Shown: positions 53,101 through 60,168 of the stretch, in pieces
How positions within the stretch are numbered: the stretch's first letter is position 1
How the letters are laid out: every line of letters begins with the position of its first letter
Assembly (NCBI GenBank): GCA_964584805.1
Contig: CAZPAY010000009.1
Span: forward strand, 18,555 to 82,554
Length of the DNA: 64,000 bases
Source of the DNA: JABHIE01 sp964584805
GTDB lineage: Bacteria; Planctomycetota; UBA1135
Reading direction: 5' to 3'
Made by a program: the position numbers and the translations under genes
Notes under the pieces: model-generated
Databases searched by the model: none
The model's input: the letters and a program-made list of their open reading frames with translations, nothing else
Told to the model about the DNA's origin: nothing

Positions 53101-54507
53101 TTAGGGCAAATCCCAGTGATATAAACCCGAGAAAAGGAACTCGGCTATATCTTCATAAAGTGCACTCTGCCGTGAGTGATCGCGCGTTTCTGGAGTGAGA
53201 GAATCAATTGGCGTCGTTAACCTTAAAACCTGGCCCATGGCATCTGTATTGCCGAGCAACATATTGCCAACCCACACAGGCGCAGTGTGGTCGAGAAAAC
53301 CAGAACCGCCGGCTCCCAAGTCGCGCGACCATCGTCGAAGCCAAGCCTGGCGAGCCTCTTCGGTCATCTGCGATGGCCTACGAAAAAGCCATACGGGATA
53401 AAGCTTCATATTTTGCTCGTAGGAGCCGCGCTTGAAAGCTTCTTCGAAAAAGACATCATCTGCCGCATCGGAGGTCAAAGCCAAGACTAAGAACGCCGGC
53501 CAGTGCGTTTCGAAAGGCCGCTCAGTTGCGAGGAGGGCGCGAGCAAGACCGAGTCGCTGATAAGCCAAAGAAACCGCGGGTGCCCGACTATGGAGAGCGA
53601 GTCGCAGCAATCCGCCCACCTCGGGTAAGGCGAGTGTCTTGTCCGCAGGGAGTGGCAAATGGAGACCTAAATCTCCTGCGAGACCCCAGAGCCAACCAAG
53701 GGGCTGGGGCTGGCGAATTTTCTTAGACAGTGCGTTAAAAGCTACCGCTTGATTTTCTGGCTGAAACTCACGGAGTGCAAACAACCGTGAAGTCAATTCA
53801 CCAGAAAAGGAGCGCTTTTCGAGCTTACTCCATGCGCGAGCTGGCTCACGAAAGGCCCCCATGAGCCATGCATCAGGCAACAAGCCCGAAAGAGTTTGAT
53901 AGTGAGCCTTGCTGACTGGAGCGGAGCTCGACAAGAAAGAGCCCAAAACCTGAGCCGAAAGGCCACTTGGCGATTCACTGGCCAAGGGTGGCAGACCCTG
54001 TAACTGAGCAAGCATCGATAACAAAGCAAGCTCTTGTGGCGATGAGTGCTTGGCTAAAAAAAGAGCCGAGTCAACGGTTGGCATTTGGCCAGCGCGAGCA
54101 AGAAAACCAGCCAATAAACAGGAACGCTCAAAGGATGAGCGCGCAAATGCCTTGTCGCGATCAAGATTACGGCCTGCATCTGGATGAAAGGCTCCATAAA
54201 GCAAAAGAGCGTAAGCTCGTAATTCATCCGGTTTCCGGCCTTTCTTGACACGCTCAAGAAGGACTTCGAATGAGGCCGGAGTCCCGAGAAGGGCTGAAGC
54301 CAACAGGAGGGCGCGTTGTCGGACGGGCGCGCCTTTCTTCATTTCTTTTAGGAGCCAGCCTTCAAGCTCTACACCCTGTGCAGCAATCGTTTCAGCGGCA
54401 AGTCGACGAGCTGATGTGCTGCGATCGTTGAGCGCTCTCTGCACCTCGGGTACAGGGGATTGGGGCAACAAAGCCAAGAGCGGTAATGCAAGGGCAAAGA
54501 AAATCAT
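53101..54507 (-). CDS. Secreted helical-repeat protein, function unknown
   Basis: About 468 residues. Signal peptide (IFFALALPLLALLPQS) followed by Ala/Leu/Glu-rich helical hairpins resembling HEAT repeats (VPEVQRALNDRSTSARRLAA, then APVRQRALLLASALLGTP). The start may be ATG 54507 or GTG 54525; TATGCT ends 4 nt before the GTG. No catalytic motif. The protein at 57301 has the same style, so the two may be distant relatives. It follows the beta-rich secreted gene on the same strand. Confidence 0.6.
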   Translation of the reverse strand: MIFFALALPLLALLPQSPVPEVQRALNDRSTSARRLAAETIAAQGVELEGWLLKEMKKGAPVRQRALLLASALLGTPASFEVLLERVKKGRKPDELRAYALLLYGAFHPDAGRNLDRDKAFARSSFERSCLLAGFLARAGQMPTVDSALFLAKHSSPQELALLSMLAQLQGLPPLASESPSGLSAQVLGSFLSSSAPVSKAHYQTLSGLLPDAWLMGAFREPARAWSKLEKRSFSGELTSRLFALREFQPENQAVAFNALSKKIRQPQPLGWLWGLAGDLGLHLPLPADKTLALPEVGGLLRLALHSRAPAVSLAYQRLGLARALLATERPFETHWPAFLVLALTSDAADDVFFEEAFKRGSYEQNMKLYPVWLFRRPSQMTEEARQAWLRRWSRDLGAGGSGFLDHTAPVWVGNMLLGNTDAMGQVLRLTTPIDSLTPETRDHSRQSALYEDIAEFLFSGLYHWDLP

Positions 54508-54561
54508 GCTTAAGAAAGGGGACACTATCAGCATAGCGCCCCCACAACAAAGCCCCACCAA

Positions 54562-55773
54562 CTATTCCACTCGGACTCCAACGGGAGCCGTAAGCCGCCC
54601 CGTCTCAAAATCGAGGCTTTGAACGAACACATAAACCCCTGGTGGATAGAGTGCACCGATTGGAAGCATCCAAGAAAAGGAAGCCGAGCCACCGCCGTCG
54701 GCAAGCGTTGGGTGAAGGTGCAAAGGTCGAACCGTATGCGGAGCCAAGTCTGGCATGAGATAAATAGCCCCAATACCGCCGTATTGACCCACGGCCGTGG
54801 CTCTGCCAATTTGTAAACCATTGAAGCCCATGACCATCCCCCCCGGGGTGGCATTCCGCACACGGATTTGCACCGGATAACCGGGTTTGACAGAGGGCGA
54901 GCCCATCGAAGTTACGGGAGTCGGCTCCAGGGAAAAGGGAATGCGCGCAATGGCATCAATTTCGGCCGATTGCAAAAAGCCCCATTCAGCTTCCGCTACA
55001 AGCAATTGCCCCAACTCTGAGAACACTGCGCTATCTTTTGACGAAGGTGACTGCACCGTAAAGAGCATTCGCTTCTGCGCATCTAGGGTCAAACCTGTTA
55101 CATCACCAATGGATTGCGTGAGGCCAGTCGCCGCATCCACCATCGCCTGAATCTCATTTTCACGCCAAAGCACACGGCAAGTGCCAGTAGAAAAGGTATA
55201 TGCCAAAACATCACCGTCAAGGATGTCGGCCAAAAGAGTACCCTTGAGCGTATCGCGCACGGAAAACCACAACTCATCTGGCGTGGGCCACGCAAGAGCG
55301 TCGATGTCGATGTAACCCGTAGTGGGCTGCAGAACGGAATACAGCGTTGCTTCAGAAAGCAAGACATCCACGCCGGGGCCGGTAGTGCTTAAAGCGAGAA
55401 TATCGCCGTCAATCAGACCGAATTCGCTGCGTTCGACAGAAAAAGCCAGTCGATGAGCTACTGGGTGAGAGGCCCGTTGCGGAATAAAGCAAAGGGCATC
55501 TAAGCCGGGCAGGCCGTCAAGGAAGCCGTCCTGATCTCGATCGCCAGCTAAAGTGCGCCATGCCTCTTGGGATAGAAGCACTTGCGCCGCATCACTTGAT
55601 GCCGGCAGATGCAATACCGCCGAATCCGTCGAAACGGGATCGCGCGGCAATCTGCAGTCTTGTGTCGTTGAACCAAGAAAGTCGTAGCTGACAGCAGCAG
55701 CGGTCGAACCTTGTGGGGGCGAAATGGTCTGAGCCAGAGTCGCCACGAGAAGTAGGGGTAGTAGTGCAATCAT
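54562..55773 (-). CDS. Secreted beta-rich protein, function unknown
   Basis: 403 residues. Signal peptide (1-15, LLPLLLVATLAQT). The main part is rich in short Asp/Gly strands (GDRDQDGFLDGLPGLDALCF, then GLIDGDILALSTTGPGVDVL), suggesting a beta-propeller-like fold. The C-terminal 110 residues (from PSVKPGYPVQIRV, ATPGGMVMGFNG) resemble the end domains of the FG-GAP and CotH proteins. GGAG stands 9 nt before the ATG. It is divergent from the sigma-70 gene. Confidence 0.6.
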   Translation of the reverse strand: MIALLPLLLVATLAQTISPPQGSTAAAVSYDFLGSTTQDCRLPRDPVSTDSAVLHLPASSDAAQVLLSQEAWRTLAGDRDQDGFLDGLPGLDALCFIPQRASHPVAHRLAFSVERSEFGLIDGDILALSTTGPGVDVLLSEATLYSVLQPTTGYIDIDALAWPTPDELWFSVRDTLKGTLLADILDGDVLAYTFSTGTCRVLWRENEIQAMVDAATGLTQSIGDVTGLTLDAQKRMLFTVQSPSSKDSAVFSELGQLLVAEAEWGFLQSAEIDAIARIPFSLEPTPVTSMGSPSVKPGYPVQIRVRNATPGGMVMGFNGLQIGRATAVGQYGGIGAIYLMPDLAPHTVRPLHLHPTLADGGGSASFSWMLPIGALYPPGVYVFVQSLDFETGRLTAPVGVRVE

Positions 55774-55974
55774 GCGGATGTTTCTCCGCTATGTAGACGG
55801 GTTCGCGCGTGAAGCGTGACAGTGGTAAATATTCCCCACTCCTTGCGTGAAATACCCCAAGTATTCTGGCTGAAACAATTTGGATTAAAGATATCTGCAA
55901 CCAATATCGGTCGCAAACGCTTTTGGGCAAACGGGTTAAAGGTTTCAAGAAATAAAATCACCCTTTTTACAACT

Positions 55975-55991
55975 TTGGCACAAAACTCGCA
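55975..55991 (+). promoter_or_regulatory. Sigma-54 (-24/-12) promoter of the sigma-70-family gene
   Basis: TTGGCACAAAACTCGCA matches the sigma-54 consensus (TTGGCAC, then TTGCA) with one change in the -12 box (TCGC for TTGC). GG (55977-55978) and GC (55989-55990) have the required 10-bp gap. The expected start site is about 56002, leaving about 27 nt of leader before the ATG at 56029. rpoN and two activators lie in this window. Confidence 0.65.
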
Positions 55992-56028
55992 ATAGGTCAG
56001 TGGTTCGAAACATCGAAACCCCACCACC

Positions 56029-57228
56029 ATGACCAAAACCCCCACCTTCGTCAAAGACGCGTTCACTCAAGGCCAGTTTTCTTGGGAACTCATTTCCCGC
56101 GCTTTCCGCACCGAAAAACGATTCGAAGCCGTCCACCCCGTGATGCGCGAGGTTTTGGTCGGTACCGATTTGCCTTTCTTGCCAGAAGTGCTTTCTCCTG
56201 ATTTCCTTGAGCGCGATGAGTGCTCCAAGGCGCAAATCGCAGGGGATCCCCTGAGCATCTACTGGGCTGACCTGCGCCGCATCCGTCCGACGAGCCGCGA
56301 GGAAGAATTCATCCTCAACCGCGCGATTCACCTTTTGCGTGATTCTCTGCTCGACATCGTTGGTCACACGACGACTCCACTGACTGTGGCGATGCTGGAA
56401 GAGCACCTTTCACCATACTCCAATGTTTTGGAAGAAGCCCGTGAGCGCCCTATCGATGCCTACGCGACTTTAGAGGAAGAGATTCGATTGCGTCTCCAGC
56501 GGCGCTTGCGTGAGCTGCATGATGTGCAAAGCGCACTGATTGACCGCAATTTGCATATCGTCCCGACAACTGCCCGCAAGTATCGCCATGTCGGCGTGCC
56601 ATGGGAAGACCTGATTCAAGAAGGCAACACTTCTTTGCTGCGTGCTGTTGAGCGTTACAACCGAGAAGAGGGGGTGCGGTTTGCGAGCTATGCATCTTGG
56701 TGGGTGCAACAAGGTATTTTGAAGGCGCTCAGTTTTCAAAGCCGCACTGTGCGTCTGCCCGTTTACTTGGCGCAAGCCCTACACCGGGTACGCGATGTCA
56801 TGACAAACGCAGAAGATACTTTGACCGTTGAGCAGATTGCAGAAAAGACGAATCTCACACCAGATCGCGTCGAGCGTGCACAAAAGGCTGACCGGCAATG
56901 CTTGTCACTAAATCGCACCCCCGCCAACGATGACGAAGAGTCTGGCTTTGCCGACCTGTTACCTGACCTACGCGACATCCCGTTACCAGACTGCCCCACT
57001 TCTGCTGAATTGCGGGCCAAGCTTGAGCAATTGCTTGACCGTTTGCCTGCCCGCGAAGCACTTGTTTTGCGTTTGCGATTCGGTTTCGAAGATGGCACGC
57101 CAAAAACTCTTGAGGAAGTTCGCATCCGCCTTGGTGTTTCCCGCGAGCGCGTCCGTCAACTGCAGGCGCAAAGCCTGCGTCGCTTGGCACGCCCGGCGCC
57201 GAAAAAAGAGCTTCATAAGTTTGTTTAA
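56029..57228 (+). CDS. Sigma-70 family RNA polymerase sigma factor (group 2/3 type)
   Basis: 399 residues. After a lineage-specific N terminus (about 1-140) come region 2 (GVPWEDLIQEGNTSLLRAVE, then RFASYASWWVQQGILKAL), region 3 (RLPVYLAQALHRVRD, LTVEQIAEKTNLT) and region 4 (LPAREALVLRLRFGFEDGTP, GVSRERVRQLQAQSLRRL). All DNA- and core-binding regions are intact. The short N terminus lacks a typical region 1.1 and a large non-conserved region, so it looks like an alternative (RpoS/RpoH-like) factor. A sigma-54 promoter precedes it. Confidence 0.9.
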   Translation: MTKTPTFVKDAFTQGQFSWELISRAFRTEKRFEAVHPVMREVLVGTDLPFLPEVLSPDFLERDECSKAQIAGDPLSIYWADLRRIRPTSREEEFILNRAIHLLRDSLLDIVGHTTTPLTVAMLEEHLSPYSNVLEEARERPIDAYATLEEEIRLRLQRRLRELHDVQSALIDRNLHIVPTTARKYRHVGVPWEDLIQEGNTSLLRAVERYNREEGVRFASYASWWVQQGILKALSFQSRTVRLPVYLAQALHRVRDVMTNAEDTLTVEQIAEKTNLTPDRVERAQKADRQCLSLNRTPANDDEESGFADLLPDLRDIPLPDCPTSAELRAKLEQLLDRLPAREALVLRLRFGFEDGTPKTLEEVRIRLGVSRERVRQLQAQSLRRLARPAPKKELHKFV

Positions 57229-57289
57229 CCGTAGCGGCGTATAGGGCCGCACCCTTTCGGGTGGTGCGCCACTCAGGCGGCGAGCAAGG

Positions 57290-57295
57290 TAAAAT
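57290..57295 (+). promoter_or_regulatory. -10 element (TAAAAT), 5 nt before the gene at 57301
   Basis: GGTAAAAT then CTACC then ATG. Again no leader and no -35 is evident. A CACCC/GGGTG hairpin with loop TTTC lies at 57250-57263, between the sigma stop and this element, but has no T-run. Confidence 0.45.
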
Positions 57296-57300
57296 CTACC

Positions 57301-58284
57301 ATGCTCGCCGCTCTCGCTTTTTCGGCTGTCCTTCTGTTACCCAACACCCTGTTTGCGCAGGCTGCGTCTTTTTTACCCGCCGCAGACGAAGTCCTTTTAA
57401 CGGCCGAGCCGCCAGTCCCTTCTTACCTAGATGCACTGCGCAAAACGGCCGCTACAGGAAGTATCCCTAAAGAGGTAATCGCGGAATTGAGGCCCACGAA
57501 CAAAGCACAAACCGAAGCGCTACGGTTTTTGCTTCAAGTCGGCAACACAGCGGAAGTCAGGTTGGTTGCGATATTGGCTGCGAATAGCGCCGTTGACGCG
57601 CCACTAACGCTTGAGTTATTGCGGGTGGGCGTTTCGCTGCAAGACGAAGCCGCTGCTTTGGCGTGTTTGTTGTCTCCGCTGGGTGCGCCCGCCGTGAGTT
57701 TGCCGAGCTTGGCTTATCTAGCACAAGATGCAGGGGCTCCGCTCTCCACGCGCGCGGCCGCAACGGGTCTCTTGCTCGAAGCCGGTTGTCTCAATGCTTG
57801 GCCGATGGCTCGATCCATATTCTTGTCGGGCACGGCCGCAGACAACGAGCGGCTACCTTGGGCTAAGTGGCGGCGCTCGGGGCGATATGAATTACCGAAA
57901 CGCTTGTTGTTGATTGCAGTGAATCGACTGCTTCAGGGGCTTGGCGAGCCAGAATGCGGCTTTGAGCCAAATGCCGCGTGGGCAGCACAGGTCAAGCAAG
58001 TGGCTTACCTTGAGGCACGATTCCAGGGCCTGCCCTGGTCGAACCTCGGTACAGCAGAGGGCTGTATTCAAGATATTAACTTTCAGCGCGCGGCAGCAAA
58101 ATTGTTGGATTTTGCTGCCAAAAAATCGACTGCACCCGCCTTAAAGCAGATGCATGACGCAAGCATCCGCGCAATGGCCATGCTAGCGCCTTATACGCAC
58201 AATGTATTGATAGCGGCCCTAGAAGGAGGAAACCCAGCGCGTGTTGCTGCAGCTCAAGCAGCAGCGGAAGCCGTGCAGAATTAA
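57301..58284 (+). CDS. Secreted helical protein, function unknown
   Basis: 327 residues. Signal peptide (1-19, ending TLFAQA). The mature part is Ala/Leu-rich and helical, HEAT-like in feel (VRLVAILAANSAVDAPLTLE, then STRAAATGLLLEAG). No recognised domain or catalytic residues; Cys residues at about 121, 157 and 219. It resembles the 53101 protein in composition and layout, and the two bracket the sigma-70 gene and the beta-rich protein. Its stop overlaps asnS by 4 nt. Confidence 0.6.
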   Translation: MLAALAFSAVLLLPNTLFAQAASFLPAADEVLLTAEPPVPSYLDALRKTAATGSIPKEVIAELRPTNKAQTEALRFLLQVGNTAEVRLVAILAANSAVDAPLTLELLRVGVSLQDEAAALACLLSPLGAPAVSLPSLAYLAQDAGAPLSTRAAATGLLLEAGCLNAWPMARSIFLSGTAADNERLPWAKWRRSGRYELPKRLLLIAVNRLLQGLGEPECGFEPNAAWAAQVKQVAYLEARFQGLPWSNLGTAEGCIQDINFQRAAAKLLDFAAKKSTAPALKQMHDASIRAMAMLAPYTHNVLIAALEGGNPARVAAAQAAAEAVQN

Positions 58285-59588
58285 GGGTAAATCCGTTGCA
58301 AAGTGCGCGGGAACGGAATGCACTCACGCACATGCTCAACCCCCGTCAGCCAAGAGACCGTCCGCTCAAGGCCAATGCCGAAGCCACCGTGTGGCACGGA
58401 ACCAAACTTGCGTAAATCCAGATACCACTGAAAGGCCTCTTGCGGCAACTCGTGATCATGGATGCGCCCTAACAGCACATCGTGGTCATCTTCACGCACC
58501 GCGCCACCAACAATTTCGCCCGCGGTCGGCGCAATGATGTCAACACCCAAAACGCGGGTGTCGTCGGTTTCGTCGCGCTTCATGTAAAACGCCTTAACCT
58601 CGACGGGCCAATGCGTCACCATCACGGGGCAACCGTAGTGCTCACCGAGTGCAGTCTCGTCAGGCGCACCTAAATCGTCACCCGGCTGAAACTCACTTTC
58701 GTATTTACCGTCAGCCTTCCAGGCCATGAGCATTTCAGCGGCGTCATCGTATTTGAGTCGCGGCCACTCTTTATCCCAACCGCGCAACTTTTCAGGGTCT
58801 TGCTCGAGGTCAGCTAAATCTTGCTCGCAATGCTCAAGCACTTGCTGAATCGTATAACGAATCATGCCCTCAGCCGTGTTGCAAACCTGCGTCAAATCGG
58901 CATAGGCCATCTCAGGCTCAAGCATCCAAAACTCAGTGAGGTGCCGCCGCGTTTTCGATTTTTCCGCACGGAAGGTCGGGCCAAAGCAATAAACCTTGCC
59001 CAAGGCCATGGCGCTCGCTTCGGCGTATAACTGCCCAGATTGGGTCAGATAAGCCATTTCGTCGAAATACTGAGTTTCGAACAAAGTGGATGTCCCCTCG
59101 CAAGCGTTGGGTGTAAAAATCGGTGAATCCACGCAGAAGAAGCCATCGTTATCCAAGTAATCCCGGAACGATTTCAGAATCCGGTGCCGCACGCGCAAAA
59201 TCGCCATTTGCTTTTTCGAGCGCAGCCAGAGATGGCGGTGGTCCATCAAGAAACCCGAACCATGCTCTTTCTTGCCAATCGGAAATGGCTCAGAAATCTG
59301 CATCACTTTCACATCGGTGACAGAAAGCTCGGCACCACCTGGCGCGCGCTCATCGAGCTGCACCGTGCCCGTAATCTCAACACTCGATTCTTGCGTCAGC
59401 GACTTGCCCGCCTCAAAAACAGCCTCGTCAACATTTTTTGCCGAGAGCACACACTGGCAAATGCCCGAGCCGTCGCGCAGCAGCAAAAACATCAACTTGC
59501 CCTTGCCACGAGCGTTGTAAAGCCAACCCTGTAGGCGGACGGTTTCTCCCTCGAGAGAAGATAGTTCAGAAATACGAGCGTTGCGCAT
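58281..59588 (-). CDS. asnS: Asparagine-tRNA ligase
   Basis: 435 residues, class II. An N-terminal OB domain (VRLQGWLYNARGKGKLMFLL) is followed by the catalytic core: VDSPIFTPNACEGTSTLFET, TFRAEKSKTRRHLTEFWMLE (motif 2) and GGFGIGLERTVSWLTG (motif 3). Residues such as EGTSTLF and EFWMLEPEMA separate AsnRS from AspRS. It charges tRNA-Asn directly, although the AspRS here carries a His seen in non-discriminating enzymes. It follows the gene at 59619 by 30 nt. Confidence 0.96.
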   Translation of the reverse strand: MRNARISELSSLEGETVRLQGWLYNARGKGKLMFLLLRDGSGICQCVLSAKNVDEAVFEAGKSLTQESSVEITGTVQLDERAPGGAELSVTDVKVMQISEPFPIGKKEHGSGFLMDHRHLWLRSKKQMAILRVRHRILKSFRDYLDNDGFFCVDSPIFTPNACEGTSTLFETQYFDEMAYLTQSGQLYAEASAMALGKVYCFGPTFRAEKSKTRRHLTEFWMLEPEMAYADLTQVCNTAEGMIRYTIQQVLEHCEQDLADLEQDPEKLRGWDKEWPRLKYDDAAEMLMAWKADGKYESEFQPGDDLGAPDETALGEHYGCPVMVTHWPVEVKAFYMKRDETDDTRVLGVDIIAPTAGEIVGGAVREDDHDVLLGRIHDHELPQEAFQWYLDLRKFGSVPHGGFGIGLERTVSWLTGVEHVRECIPFPRTLQRIYP

Positions 59589-59618
59589 GGTTATCGAAGA
59601 GGCCTACAGAAAAAGTGC

Positions 59619-60131
59619 TTATGGAAAAGCACGGTAATCCGGCTCGAGCGTGGCCTCTACCACCTCATCGCCGCGAACAAGGACGAAACCCTCAACTTGA
59701 GTACCGTTGAGCATTCCGCGAACCCGTATCTCAACAGGGTCTCGAGCAAAATCAATCTCGCCTTCCAGGATACGCGCCGAGCGATAGCCCTCATCACGCA
59801 GCCAACGGTGCACCAAAGCGCGGACGGCTTCCTCACGGCTAGCCCCTGGCGTGGCAACCCCTGCTGGAGATGCGGCCAAAGCTTCAAGCCGCGCCAAGGC
59901 GGTGTGGATGCGTTCAAATTCTTCGCGAATCTGATTGGGGTTGAGATCGGTAACCACGCGGGCGAGTGCCTGAACGCGGTCGGGCAAAAGTGAAAGAACC
60001 TGCATTGCTTCAAGGCGCTCTTCAACGCGCTTGAGTCGCTTAGAAAGTTGCCACAGCAAAACGCCCGAGCCACCCACCGTCAAAGTGAGCAAGCAACCGA
60101 GAATCAACGCAAGCACAGGGTCCATGCCCAT
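59619..60131 (-). CDS. Membrane-anchored protein of unknown function
   Basis: 170 residues. One N-terminal membrane helix (about 6-28), a short coiled coil (QLSKRLKRVEERLEAMQ), an Asp/Arg-rich helical stretch and a small C-terminal alpha/beta domain (ALVHRWLRDEGYRSARILEG). No family recognised. The start is ATG 60131 or, better, ATG 60125, which lies 6 nt after a TAAGAT. It is divergent from the antiporter gene and precedes asnS. Confidence 0.6.
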   Translation of the reverse strand: MGMDPVLALILGCLLTLTVGGSGVLLWQLSKRLKRVEERLEAMQVLSLLPDRVQALARVVTDLNPNQIREEFERIHTALARLEALAASPAGVATPGASREEAVRALVHRWLRDEGYRSARILEGEIDFARDPVEIRVRGMLNGTQVEGFVLVRGDEVVEATLEPDYRAFP

Positions 60132-60156
60132 ATCTTAACGCTGCCCGCATTGCCGA

Positions 60157-60162
60157 TAGAAT
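60157..60162 (+). promoter_or_regulatory. -10 element (TAGAAT), 6 nt before the antiporter ATG
   Basis: CGATAGAAT then AGGCCC then ATG at 60169, predicting a leaderless mRNA. The minus strand has TAAGAT at 60137-60132 for the divergent gene. Confidence 0.55.
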
Positions 60163-60168
60163 AGGCCC

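Noticed and set aside
57250..57275. CACCC-TTTC-GGGTG hairpin as terminator after the sigma-70 gene
   Set aside because: Short stem with no T-run after it.
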